From Dictyophora rubrovolvata (lineage: Eukaryota; Basidiomycota; Agaricomycetes; Phallales; Phallaceae): 64,000 bases of DNA. The position numbers were made by a program, and so were the translations under genes. The stretch is from NCBI GenBank assembly GCA_029959195.1, contig CP114119.1, positions 868,001 to 932,000 of the forward strand, given 5' to 3'. This document shows, piece after piece, positions 37,528 through 49,548 of this stretch. Below the pieces are notes generated by a model, which made no database searches, had not been told where the DNA came from, and worked only from the letters and a program-made list of their open reading frames with translations. Positions within the stretch are counted from its first letter, which is position 1. Each line of letters opens with the position of its first letter.

Positions 37528-38965
37528 CGAAGACTGAACAAGGTGTGCAAGGAGGATGAAGAGCAGGGCAGGTAACAATAGTCCGATGGATGGAATTACT
37601 CGTTTATACCAAGGAGGCGAGCTTGAAGCTTGAAACTTCAGTGGATTTTGCCGAGTATTCTCTAGCTTACAGTTGAATGTTCAGGTACCCCCCTCCCCAG
37701 CTGAATCGGATCCATCAGTCTGATCGTTGCTGTCGCGGGGTTTCCTTTTCGCTTATACATACGTAAAATTCCTCGTCGTCTGTATTATCCTCCGTCTTCC
37801 TTTCTTGAATCCGAAGTCTCATCCGAAGTCTGCCCTTTGAGGTTTGAACGTCCAGGTGTTAGATTGAGATAACATGTGATATTAGTGCGGTTCGGAGAAC
37901 CCATGGAGGTACGGTTTTATGATCATTAACACATCCTTGGATAACCCTAAACACTGTTCCGGATGACCTTGTACGGTCCGGCCCAGCCATCTTGAAGCAA
38001 GCCATGAGCATGACAGATGTATTTGTTAACTATTTATCTCCGAAGGTTTAGGCATTGTTGGCCGTAAAACTCAGTCCAGAAGCCCTGTGTTAAAGGGAGT
38101 GACGTCGGACCACCCGAGTTGTCCCGTAGCAATGAGGGACATCATCGTCAGCGACAATCCCCCATTCGTTTCCACTAGCACGCAAGAGTCTAAGATAAGT
38201 AGCAGATCGTAGATTCAAGTTGAAGTCGTGAAAAAAACTGATAAACCATTTGATGACATACTAACAATTGGTAGGTGCCGTTCTTTGTATTTCAATGTAC
38301 CGCTTTCGCGTAATACATATACCAGAGCTAAACATCAATCCCAAGGTGTGTATAACAGATAGAGAGAGGCTATTGGTTCTCTTTTAATGTTTGATATTTA
38401 ATGTTTGATACGGGATAAAAATAAAAGTAGCGAGAGACTTCGTTTGTCTTCTACAAGCCAGCCCAGTGTAGATTTGAAATTATCCCATTAGTAGACCTGA
38501 TGGCCAAGGCCAACCGACTTTGAAGCGAGGTTTACTGATTCCCTAGACTCGGCCGGTAAAGTCCATAGCCTTCTTCAAAGGCAGCGACAACAAACCCGCT
38601 TACTGGTGCATCGGAGGGCAGACGCATAGTTGAAACCGGAAAAAGTCGACGGGCTAACTTGAAGCCCCTGTCAGCGTACCATTACACAGATTTTCATCGA
38701 CAGCCAAACCCGCCAGACACTAGTATGAGACATAAATATAATGCATATGATGCACTTTTAGAGCTACTGAAAAAAAACGATGCGCGCTATAGCGGCGTTA
38801 TAGGTATTAGTTTTTCTTGCGATAGTCGGCCGAAAGGCATTTTCCGCAATGCGCATGACATGACGGTGACCAGATAAGGAAGACCAATACAGCTCTCGTT
38901 TCGATCGAAACGGTAGTTGAGCAGGTAACAACCTTGGCCGTCAACATAGTAGCATGCACATGCTA
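37528..38965. other. Intergenic, no supported gene
   Basis: Downstream of mL38. AT-rich with no recognisable frame, RNA gene or repeat array; a TTTGATATTTAATG word is duplicated around 38390..38408. Confidence 0.4.
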
Positions 38966-39211
38966 TTTTACCCACGGGAGTTGCTCGATCGAGGGATATT
39001 TGTCCGACTCGGAATATCCATAAGGAGCAACTGCGCTCTGAGGCTCCTGAAGATTTTGCCTTAAGCGGGCAATCGTACCTTCTGCTAAGAGTTCTTCCAT
39101 ACGCTATTAAACATACCCCTGGCTCAATGTTCGTGGCTCCGCGCGGAAGGGCGCCGCTGGTTCGGTGCTCTGATCTTCCAACTTAGGTTTCATCTTTTCC
39201 ATGGCTTCGAA
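38966..39211 (-). pseudogene. Unidentified coding-like segments
   Basis: Two minus-strand blocks read like protein. One starts at an ATG near 39211 and gives MEKMKPKLEDQSTEPAAPFR and further residues to a GTATGT donor near 39117. The second gives RMEELLAEGTIARLRQNLQE, then APYGYSESDKYPSIEQLPWV, and ends in a stop near 38966. The apparent intron between them would be only about 15 bp, too short to be spliced, so the locus is either broken or an exon of something else. I do not recognise the family. Confidence 0.3.
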
Positions 39212-39769
39212 AAAAAACATGAAGCCATATCATTTTATCATTCATCTGCCCCGTGAGCTTTAGCAGCTCCAAATTCACAAATCCTGACATGTGCCGCTGC
39301 CAGGTGAATATAGCGCAGCATGTTCAATGTTCAATCAAACCGTGGCAAAAATGTTTCCTAGATTGATTGCCCAAAGAAAAGAAATTCTTTTGAGTGTGGA
39401 CGGTACTATCATAATTCATTGGCCACCACTAATCGCTTTCGAAAGAGTGCATTTTCTGTAAAAAAAACGCGAAGACCTTGGGATCTTTCGAGATTAATTT
39501 GATATACAAGACCGTTTGCTGTAAACTGTAGTCGCCCCGTATATTGAAAACTGGCAGGGATTATTATGAGTATCGCTGAGCACTCGAATGATTCGTCGTG
39601 AATTCCGTGTCTCTACCAACAACGCAGCGCCGGATAGCGATTATCTTCGAAATTGCCTTGGCAGTAATGCGAGAAAGAGGGGGTTGAATTCGGCATGGAT
39701 CCATCAGTGCATATTAAAAAAATTCTTCAAATTGTTCATGAGCGAAGAGGTCAATACTAAAGCGATGGT

Positions 39770-40060
39770 TTAGCTGTCCCTCATATAGCCGCCTTGGTTG
39801 TGAAACCAGATTGCCAGTGGTTTGAGATCGTGGTGATATAGGCGTCGAGTAGATTAAGACCGACTACTTTACGCCAGTTTTCAAGTTCTCTGATGACTAT
39901 TGATCCGAGATAATGACCATACCTTCTTTGAGGATTTTTATAGCATAACCCATTGCTTTGGGGGTAAAATACGTCACAATAACAGGGCCCTCCTTGGCCA
40001 GATAACTTGAAACTGTGCACTGTCTTTGGACGGACGGACTAGTAATGAAACTGAGAATAG
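39770..40060 (-). pseudogene. Collapsed third copy of the HGD/HND kinase family
   Basis: A minus-strand frame reads SSYLAKEGPVIVTYFTPKAM then YAIKILKEG. This lines up with NGTVYLAQECPVKVTHLPPK then YAVKVLEKD of the kinase at 13016..14289. In another frame downstream follow YHHDLKPLAIW and then GGYMRDS, corresponding to YHGDLKPENIL and NGYMRGT. The glycine loop is lost, about 80 residues of the N-lobe/C-lobe junction are missing, the activation segment is fused to the catalytic loop, and the frame changes. This is a deleted, frameshifted relic. The catalytic-loop position here would have read HHD. Confidence 0.65.
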
Positions 40061-40348
40061 CACATACATAGAAATACCTAAGTGAATCAATATGTGCACC
40101 GGCCTTCAAAAATTACGGTAATGGCCATTAACCTGATGATAAATTGTTTGGCAGCAAAAAGATGTGATCAACGCAACAGAGTAAGAAGCACGGAAAATGA
40201 TTCAATTGTCACCAGTAATTACACCGTAATCAGCTTGAAGATGGTTGCGCTTCTTATCACGCTCACTGCCAATGTTTGCTGACGAAAAAGTGGAAGAGTG
40301 ATCATCCGGGCGATGTATGTGCCGGCACGAACCAATAGAAGCACATAC

Positions 40349-41142
40349 TTGGTGTGAAAATCCGAGTGTTGCGCAAATGTTGAGAAGACTCATTGATTCG
40401 TCAAGCCGCTTTAGCGTGTCTTCTGCATCCTCATCCAATCCTGGTTCGAAAAGTCGGATAAGTGCTCCGTCATAGACGTATAAAGATGTAAGTTGACAAA
40501 ATCTTTGATGTCAACGATACGATAATGTTGAAAATGGTTTTGATTTGAAAACTAAGCCAGGATAGATATTAATATTTTGACAGCGCCACAGATAATTATG
40601 ATGACCAAATCCACGATCTGTTAGATATAGGTATGTTTATGGGGGCGGAACCGAAAGGAGCACTGGAGCTGGTCCGGACTTACTAGATGCTAGCCTTTGT
40701 ATAGCCAAGTATGGTCTCGTAAACCAAGATAGGACCTCAGTTGTCGATAACTGACACGTCCATGTGGGCCAAAATTACGCGTGAGATTTTGTTGAAGCGG
40801 ATGGATTGACAAGTAATTATATAACACAAACTCAACTCCGGACACAAACCAGATCTAGTCGCATCATTGATTAATTGGCAACGTATGTGAAATGAAATAG
40901 GAGAATCTTGTACCTTGAAAACCACTCCGCTTGGAAAGAAAAGGGAGGAGTGCCGCGATTGTTACCTGGTGAAAGCGCTTTGATTTTGCAAAGCATGTAA
41001 TTTGTACTGCCTCGAAGCCACGACTTCTTAATACATCTCCTAATTTACGATACAGCGCCAAGCCAGGTTCGAGAGGAAAGACTATCGACGCTGGGTAATG
41101 ATAACCAGGTATCGGAGTACGCAGGTGACCGTATAGCCTTTA
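40349..41142 (-). pseudogene. Unidentified multi-exon coding-like locus, probably decayed
   Basis: Three minus-strand blocks have strong protein character. Block A (41142..40966) includes TPIPGYHYPASIVFPLEPG and RSRGFEAVQITCFAKSKRFH, and ends at a GTAACA donor. Block B starts after a CTAG acceptor at 40854 in the matching phase, and includes VSGVEFVLYNYLSIHPLQQ and GRVSYRQLRSYLGLRDHTW. It hits an in-frame TAG at 40692 just before a GTAAGT. Block C (about 40500..40349) includes YDGALIRLFEPGLDEDAED and ESMSLLNICATLGFSHQ, and ends at a GTATGT donor. A to B joins cleanly, but B to C does not without skipping the stop. Family not recognised. It may be a pseudogene, or a real gene with an exon I have misread. 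Confidence 0.4.
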
Positions 41143-42035
41143 TTGAAAAATAAAGATTGAGGTCGAGATCTAGGACATGGTAAATCGTGCAACCAGTATT
41201 CAGGAAAAAACTAGTGCAATGGCCAACTGAGGGGTCTGCGCCATAGTACTTAGACTAGAAGTCCATTCTTCTCGTTGGGCGGCGCGGGGCACGTGTTAGA
41301 ACTTAGCAAAGTAATAGTAGAGGAGCTTGGGCAACGCCGGAAAATGGAAACCGAAATAACTTCGAATCTTTAATTAGATGTCGTCGACAGGGCTTAAGAA
41401 TTCAGTACGTCCAGTGGCAAAGATGGTGACAAAATAATAGCAATATAGCAACTGGCTTAACTGAGGGACGAATCACCGACGGCCGCTGACCAATCATTCC
41501 AAAAACACATGCAAATTGAGTTCACCGGTATTTGCCATTTCAAAATCAAAACTTCATGAGCACGGAAAGAAATAAATCTCTGAACTGGAAATGTCGGTTG
41601 CTGTTTCCCTATATCCGGATGGCGACTACCGTGTCATTGGTCAATGGTGCCGCTGCGATATCTACGAGAAACATTCATGTGTAACTCAAAAATCCCGGAT
41701 ATACTTAGAAGTTAGCTCCAGAAGTTTCGAAGGAACACAAAGGATAAAAATTTTATTTGCAACTGCATAAATGAGTCTTTGAAGGGTATTAATTACCAGG
41801 TCTTAACTAATCTCCTTTTGCGTTTCCGAGATATTCGCTGAGAAGACAGACAAATGAAGCTAATGAAGGCTCGCCATGCGTATGGAAGTGGGCGACATTC
41901 TCAACTTACGAAACATCTAATGCTCCCAATCGTGGCTGATGCATATCAAATGAAGAAGTGGAAAGGGGAAAATTATCATAATTCATTGCAAACCTATTGG
42001 ACTGCAATATATAGATACCTCTCTCTTTCAGCTTC

Positions 42036-42634
42036 TTGCTTTTAGCTGTGGCAACGCCAAATCCCCCCCGTCAGAGTCGTGCGGACGTCACTGTTGTCTT
42101 CGCTTGCGGAACATTTGAAGTTCCACTAATTGGTACAGTTGTCCACCTTTTCGAGTCTGCTTTGCAAACCGCGCATCTAATAGGAAGTCAAACCTTGATT
42201 TTATTGGTGTTGATTATCCCGCCGACCTTCAAAGTTTCGAAAAAGGGGGCGATCCAAACGGAGCAAAGACTATGGGTGCAGTCTGCAGATGCTATCGACA
42301 CTGTTGATTCTTACCCCGACACCCGAATAACATGTACCACTGATACCACCGATAGATGTTTTGTTTGAGTTTACCACTTTGATACTAGTCAGGGTGCCCA
42401 AGTGACTCGTCTGGAAAATCTCTTCTCCGGTTACGGACCATGTTTATGCTGTTGTTGTCTTTGGGGACCCCGATGGACAGTCATTCCCCGGAGTACTGGA
42501 ACGACGCTCTATCACATTTTGTGCTAAGGCGATAATATTCGTCAAGGAGGGTGAGTCATCAATGCCGCTCAGCATCATCACTTGACATTTTGAAATAGGA
42601 TGCAGGCGCCGCTGCAAGTTTTATAATCCAGTAG
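42036..42634 (+). pseudogene. Cutinase (CE5 family), frameshifted pseudogene
   Basis: Successive cutinase motifs appear in order but in different frames: RADVTVVFACGTFE; then, one frame over, GVDYPADLQSFEKGGDPNGA; then SADAIDTVDSYPDTRI; then SQGAQVT, the remnant of the GYSQG nucleophile elbow; then VVVFGDPDG; then DNIRQGG; HHLTF (the catalytic-His region); and finally DAGAAASFII with a stop. At least four frame changes are needed, and the first G-Y of GYSQG is destroyed. Intact family members are secreted serine esterases that cut plant cutin. The order and near-complete length show a once whole gene of about 200 residues; it cannot now make a functional enzyme. A donor-like GTGAGT falls inside the His region and need not be an intron. 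Confidence 0.8.
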
Positions 42635-44178
42635 ATTTCTTGAAAAAGTTGTCGCCGTAAACCAGGAAATTGTGGCTTCAATTATTAATCGTTGATATCG
42701 CCTGATACATTGGAGATTCTCAACAGGAGCGTTTGGAGCAGGTCGTTGGCTAATTTGAATACCTTCGGCTGCCGTAAAGTCTCGACGCCCCTCATAACTT
42801 TTTCCATTATGAGTATCTTTACAAACCTGTGGCTCACCGGAGACGTTGGCATTAAAGTCTTTTCTAGTTCCATTCATACCCAATTGTCTTGAGAGAAGAC
42901 ATTTCCACCGCAAATAAATCAACAGACGTGTAGATGGTATATGTTGGGTATTTGGAACGCCGTCTCATATTGAGTGTGTGTGTGAATCTTCTAAGTCTCT
43001 AAGCCTGAGGGCCGCGTCCTATGCGTCGAAACTATTACTTCGGCGGTTCATTCATTCGCATTATTCTTCCTATGGCTCTCTGTCTTGACCACAATAGAAT
43101 TGTCCTGTCGAGCTCGTGCCGTGTGTTTTTCCCCCATGTGTGTCCGGTTTCATTTGTCTTGGGGTTTTTATGAGTCGTTTCTCGTTCGCCCTTGCGCTGT
43201 GCCGGCCCTCCTCTTTGCCTTTCTTCTTCCTTTCATTTGTGGTTCCTTGAAGATTCCATACGGTTTTTCGAATCGTTTTGTTTCATTCACGAATTCGAAT
43301 AGGAGCTTCATCGCATCCGACGCCGCTAGCAACATGTTCTTCGGTATGTTGTGTTGCCAGTAATGCTTTATATTGAGTAATGGAATGCGATTAAATAGAC
43401 TGAGCCGATCTCACGAGGTTCGAAGAAAATGTATAACAAGGATATCTGTTTGAAGACCTACACGTTCCGTGCCTTCATGGTGACTTTATTTTGAGTAGCA
43501 AAAACCAGTAATTCGATCCTTTGTTTCTAGCTTGGGACCTGAAAGCGACCGTCAAGCACAAATGCACTGAAAGCTTTGGTGGCAGAAGTAGTCTCCAATC
43601 ATGTGGGATCAGCTCCTTGGATGTCTTTGGAGAAAAAACATTCTCCTCCCTCCGGAAGCGGCGAATAATAAGACATAAACAGTCTCTGAATGGTCGTCAA
43701 ATTTTCAAGATAGAAAACAACTCGAGTCTTGATTAACTTTGAACTTTGCTAGTCACCGTGACGCCAGCGTCTGTTTTATCCCTGGCACATGCACAAATTG
43801 CGAACCGGTTGCGGAATTTGCTGACTGTTTCACATGGAAAGGAGTGAAGAACAAAGAAAGTCCACAAAACATGCACGAATTTTTATTGTTTGTTATGAAA
43901 AGAATGAAAACATGTACAGTATTGCCAAATTAATGACTCACGACCAAGTTAGTATCGCACTTGCGTATCCCGCAGCCAAATGTCCCACTACTGGTAGTAA
44001 CAAAGGGGCGTTCCTCCGTACGTCGACCTAGCCCTGCATATTGTATCTTTAATTGTAGCCGTGTTATCTCGAAATGCCATGAGGCTAAGGACAGTCTGAG
44101 TCTTGGTGACTGTAGCAAAATAAGCATAACGTTGTGACAGACATTTCTAAGCACCGTTGTCTCTTTCCTGTATCCTTC
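42635..44178. other. Intergenic, leader of the Gid1/RanBPM gene
   Basis: Several short frames (for example 43085..43363 and 43521..43736) have no recognisable domain. Stretches near 43080..43330 are CT-rich on the plus strand, as often seen upstream of basidiomycete genes. Nothing else stands out. Confidence 0.4.
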
Positions 44179-47100
44179 ATGACTGGAGTAGGACGACCAG
44201 GCTCTCTCCCATCTTCGTCGGCTTCACCGTCGATGTCGTCGCATGGCACGACGACCAGGATTGATGATCTCCTCAATATCACTATCAACATGCACCCGCC
44301 GCGCCGGAATCCCAGAGCTTCTCTTGACTCAACGCAGCTTCAAATGTCGTTGAACATGCCACCTTCTCGCAGGGCTTCTTTCAACAGCTCTAATAGCTTT
44401 AATAATAATAGTAGTAATTTTGTCCCAAGAATTATACGAGGAACGTCATTCTCTGCGAGTATGTCGGCCCCACCTGGTTCCCCTGCCTTGTCTTTCCCGC
44501 CGTCAAATCTTGCAGGGACAGCTGGAGCTACTGTTTCAGCACCGGTACTACCTTCATCCTCAACACGTGGTCCATCTCACTCTCCAACAAGAACACGACG
44601 TGGCCCCCCTTCAACAAATACCCCACACTCTAATGTCTCTCATCGCACCGTTTCCGCACCCGTGCTGCCTCCTTCTCAAACATCAATTATTATTCCACCG
44701 CCCTCGCCTTACGCCACTTCCTTTCCTCGACCGTCATATTTGGAATATTCCGCATTCCGCCATATCCTTCTCTCAGAACCAGAATCTACCACCCCACAAC
44801 CCCCGGATCCTTATCGTCTTCAGTCTCTCCATGCCAGCTCGGCCGCTACCAAATTGCGACGACCCATGTCTCCAGAGTTTAATCACAGTGATGAGGACAG
44901 TAATTCTGAGCGAGAAGAGGGCATAGCACGAAATACTGGAGGCAGGGGTCGGACAGTTACCCCGTCCGTTCCCAGGAGACCAGATGTTGATACCTTCATG
45001 AAACTTCCGACAAGATGGAGCGACGGTGATGATCGATATCCTAGCCTCTCCGTATCAGTTGACGGTCGAGACTTGACTTTTCATGGTATGCTTATCTAAA
45101 ATATTGTGCATTGGACATGTATCTACATGTATGTTGTAGGTCCCATGCTGGCTGGTGACAAAGACGCAGCAGCAGCTCGAACGAATTTTTTCATTCCGCC
45201 AGCATGCGGGGTATATTATTATGAAATTAAGATTCTTAACAAAGGTCAAAAGGGGTAAGAGATCATTATCATTCTTTCTATTCATCAACTCTATTCACTT
45301 GACCTCTAATATGCATAGACATATCGGGATAGGGTAAGAACCACGAACTTTTCGCAATTTCTTTCTTTTCTTATTCTTTTTGGCTCACTACCTCTTTTCA
45401 AGATTTGGTGTTCGTACAGCAAAACTGTCCAAACTTCCTGGACTTGAGAAAAGGTCTTGGGGTTACCATGGGGAGGATGGGTTTTCCTTCGCATCTGAAG
45501 GAGAAGGATCCGTTTATGGTCCCAAATTCACAAGTACGAACTTTCGTGATTTTTCTTATTATTCTCATTTTTTTTCACATTATTTGCCTAACTAGCTGGT
45601 GACGTTGTGGGATGTGGCATTGATTTCAGCACGGGTCAAGCTTTCTTCACCAACAACGGCCGTCTTATTGGTCCGGTATTCAACAATCTAACCACTGCGG
45701 GAGAATTATATCCTACTGTTGGTCTCCGTACGCCAAATGAGTCGATTCGTGCAAACTTCGGACAAGACGCTTTCATGTTCGACATTGAAAGTCATGTGGA
45801 GCAGATACGGAATCGGATGTGGGGAACTATAATGCGTTCCCGTATTGGTATTAAGTCTGTTAATGGCTCGAAATTTTTTGTGAAACAAGAGAATGATGAG
45901 TCGACCAAGGAGGAGAAGATAGATGAGAAGAAGAGTTTGGGAGACAAAGATAAGCAAGAAGAATGTGTAGATCGGCCCATGCATGACTTAATTATGGGTT
46001 ACCTTACGCACCACGGGTATTCTCGGACCTCACAAGCTTTGAAGGAACAATTCGAACGGCAGTTGAAGGAATGTAATTCTGCAAAGGGCAAGGCTGGAGA
46101 GGTGGTAGAGCGGAAAGAGAGCGTATCGCGAGCGGAGGGAAAAGTACAAGAAGAAATGGTGGTAGATGCTGAGGGCACAGTGTTGAAGGATTCTGATGCG
46201 AGTACTTCTGAAGGTTCAATGTTTCAGTCGTCAAAGGCCCTGTCGCCTCCGTTGGAAAGCACCACTCGGCAGAATATCGTTCGTGCAATTACTTGCGGCA
46301 AGATTGATACCGCGTTGGCCCAGACAAAAAAGTATTACCCGGACGTACTAAGTCTCGACGAAGGGATGATATTATTCAAGCTGCGCTGCAGGCAGTTTGT
46401 GGAGCTGGTGTTAGAAGCTGCTAGGATTTCTAAAGTGGTACAAACACGAAAGGGAAAGGAACGTGAAACTCAAGTTTTCAGCGCTGATCAGGACAGTATG
46501 GACGTGGATGACGATGGTAATGCTATTGTGAATGGCGAGAAGAATTTGAGCAATATGTTGTCCAATGGTGGAGCTGCTGTGACCACCGCGGTCGACTCGA
46601 TGGTATTGGTGACTAATGGGGCTAATGGGGCTAATGGGGCTAATGGAGCATCTTTGAAACCGCCAGAAGACGTACTATCATCGTCGACGGTACCTACAAT
46701 ACCCATCGTCACGACCTCTCAGTATCTTCTCCAGGTGGCATTAACGTTAGGACAAGCCTTACAAGCAGACTATAAGGCTGATCCACGACCAGAAGTTCAG
46801 AACATATATAAACGGACGCTTAGTTTGGTTGCATACGAGGATCCCTTTGGCGACGACGACGACGATGTCGATGATGAAGGTGGTGGATTTGACTCTCTCC
46901 ATAGCGGAACGAGTGCTCTTATATCAGGAAACGGTTTAGCAACGGGTATGCATCCAGCCCCCCGCCATGACACTAAACGCAAACATACAATTCCTGAGTC
47001 CGTGCGTGAAATGGTCAGCCAGAGTGCACGAGACAAACTTGCGGAGGAAGTTAACAGAGCTATACTCGGTATGGTTTATTTCCCCTCAAACCTTTTATTT

Positions 47101-47268
47101 TTCATCGATAATTACTAATGTGGCTCCGTAGAATCTCAAGGAAAACCCCCTCATCCCGCGCTAGAGAGGTTGTATCGTCATACACAAGCGTGCGTCGTTC
47201 AACTAGCCTGGCTTGGAGTCGGAGCTGCTGCGTTTGCCGATATGCCTAAGGAGCTCCTAGGAGACTGA
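44179..47268 (+). CDS. GID1: RanBPM / Gid1 (Vid30) homologue, CTLH ubiquitin ligase subunit
   Basis: Six exons: 44179..45085, 45140..45254, 45319..45333, 45403..45533, 45596..47068 and 47132..47268, giving 925 aa. After a Ser/Pro-rich disordered N-terminus of about 290 residues comes a SPRY domain (YYYEIKILNKGQKG, HIGIGFGVR, GWGYHGEDG-like WGYHGEDG, GDVVGCGIDFSTGQAFFTNNG). A LisH motif follows (MHDLIMGYLTHHGYSRTSQA, about residue 515), then CTLH (RQNIVRAITCGKIDTALAQT) and a C-terminal CRA region. This order defines the RanBP9/10-Gid1 family, the scaffold and receptor-binding subunit of the GID/CTLH E3 ligase that degrades gluconeogenic enzymes in yeast. The third exon is only 15 bp and supplies HIGI of the conserved SPRY strand. 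The frame runs upstream to a GTG; 44179 is the first ATG. Asn-Gly-Ala tandem repeats occur at about 46612..46650. Confidence 0.9.
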
Positions 47269-48196
47269 GGCGCTGTCCTTTTTTACGATGTCTGTAATTG
47301 CCGCGGTCAATAATGATTATTCTCAAAAAGAGGATTCTCATAGGACTGGAGGTATCCCAATCATGCGTATTTGAAAGTTGTATCCTGCATATGATCTAGC
47401 TTTATAATTCCTGTCCAAATCATTAATGGGTTTATTTTGCATTTTTCGCTTCTCTCGGTTTATCCACTCCAACAATTACATTAACATACCCCCCCCCTTT
47501 GTGCATTAACAAACAAGCGTACTTTTACACCATTTTATATATTCTCTTTCAGTGCCTTTTTTCTCTCCTCATTTACTTTCGTCGATCGTGTAGTTTGTTC
47601 CATTGCTGGCTTGTGCTTCATCCTTTATTATCTCTTTGAATGAAACATCGTGCTCTACACATTCCTTACGAGCATCTCACATTTCCTACACCTACCTTCC
47701 ATCAAACACCTCGTACATATGTAAACCGGGTATGTATATTCTAAAACCATTCACTGTCGTTACAATTTCCCTGAACTAACCTTGTATTTACTTATAATTT
47801 GTAATACGAATTGAGCATATTATGATATATGTACTTGGTTCAATGGGTCCGTATAAATATAATATAGACACCACCAGTGCCGACTGGGCTTTCGTGGCTC
47901 TGCCAATTACAAATCTAAATTCTTATCACAGACTATGAAAGTACATATTAGAATACAGAAAAAGAATGTCAAAAAATACAAAGCCAGTGAGATCGTCCGC
48001 GCCAGTTGTATAAAAATACAAAATGAGCTGGTAATTAAATGAAAGGAGAGAAAATCAAGCAGATAGTATTAAACAAGATATAAAGTTATTAACTGGAGGA
48101 TTTTAGGTGAAGCTTCATTGAATAACTTCACACGAAGTACTACACACATTAGCCGGGAGGGGGATGTACGTAACTTAACTGGCTATTCAGAGCCAT
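47269..48196. other. Convergent intergenic region
   Basis: Between the 3' ends of the Gid1 gene and the second kinase. It contains a C-run near 47490, CT-rich blocks and many TACATA-like words; no frame or RNA gene is supported. Confidence 0.4.
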
Positions 48197-49452
48197 TTAA
48201 GCCAGGTTTTGATATTTCCTCCGCCAGTTTACAGATTTAAAGAATGGCTTCTCCCGACTCGTGCATTGTTCTTTTTCTTTGAAGCCTGCACTAAAAAACT
48301 TTAAACATTTCGTGAATGACAAGGGTGAATGCACTTTGTCGTTTTTAGCGCGAGCCCGGGGTTTAGAGCGTCCAGCTTGCCAGAAATAGGTCTGAAGAAC
48401 GGAATAACAACTCGCTCTACGCAACGCAGTATCCTGATCCCTGTATTTCGTGAATTCTGATATGGACTCGACCATACTCCGTAATTGGTGTATGTTTATA
48501 CGGTCTTCTGGGTTCGGGTTCCAGATAGTTTTTAGCAAGGCTTGGGCACGAGTGGAAATACACGATCCTTCGAATACGCTGTCGGGTTTAGAGCAAAACG
48601 TTTGATAGCGCGAATCCATTTTTTCTTCGGCGTATTCCCAAGGGAGCTGTCCGTTTGTGCAGATGATGAATAATATGATACCTAGTGACCATATATCGAT
48701 CGCATGGGGAAGAACGACACAACTATTCTCTGAAGGTCCGGGATAGCATTCTAAAAGGGGGTACGGGGGTTTAGGACTTTTGAATAGATGGAAATGAAGT
48801 GGTTAGGTTTACCTGGCGGACTGTAAGAGTGTGTACCGCGTACGTAGCCATCACTATGACAGATACGAGGACGGTCAGTGCTCGCCCCAAAATCGGTCAA
48901 CATCAATCGAGAACAGTCGTGCACGTGGTTGCAAAGAATATTTTCAGGCTTGAGATCGTTGTGATATATACCTTGGTCGTGGACGTGTGCCACCGCGTCT
49001 AGTATTTGCAGGAACAAGGCCTTGATCAATAAATTATCACGAGAGATAAATCGGCCGAAATTTTTCAGAAATTGGTGAAAGTCGGCGCCTCCGATGTATT
49101 CGAAAAGCAAGAAAAGAGAGTCCTGTGTTTCCATCATTGCGTAGGCTCTAACAATGTTAGGATGGGGTGGGATTCGTGTGTGATAATTATACTCCTTCTT
49201 GTAAGCGTCAACGAATTTGAAGCCGTGCACTTTCATAGAGATGAATTTCATAGCATATTGACGAGGAGGGATGTCGTGTGCTTTGGTAGGGCATTCCTCT
49301 ACAAGATAGACTGTGCCATTTCCGCCGTAGCCTAGACCGGCAATGGCGCAAACAGACAATTGAGGGATAGATTGTCCGATATGAGGATAATGTCGTGCTC
49401 TTTTGTCTTCCATTCGAGTGAGTTGCGCGTGCTTATAGCAGAGTGGCGACAT
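48197..49452 (-). CDS. Protein kinase with HND instead of HRD catalytic motif
   Basis: Two exons, 49452..48813 and 48750..48197, giving 397 aa; the intron is at the same place as in the kinase at 13016..14289. Motifs: GLGYGGNGTVYL, Lys69 in YAMKF, IYHNDLKPENILC (residues 162-174), LTDFGAS (Asp187), RGTHSYSPPE and IDIWSLGIIL. The HRD arginine is Asn, so this is again a non-RD kinase with catalytic Asp and DLKPEN intact. The start region (about 35 residues) and the C-terminal tail differ from the paralogue, while the core is clearly the same family. The tail is Lys/Arg-rich (RSKPRARAKNDK). No membrane segment. Function unknown. The first ATG was used; a second at residue 14 is possible. Confidence 0.85.
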
Positions 49453-49548
49453 TATTTTGGTCGCTTGGATGATGGTTGCCTCAAGTTAAGGCCTAAGGAA
49501 CATATAGGGGGAAGGCGGAGGCACTGATATACACGATCGATGTACCCC

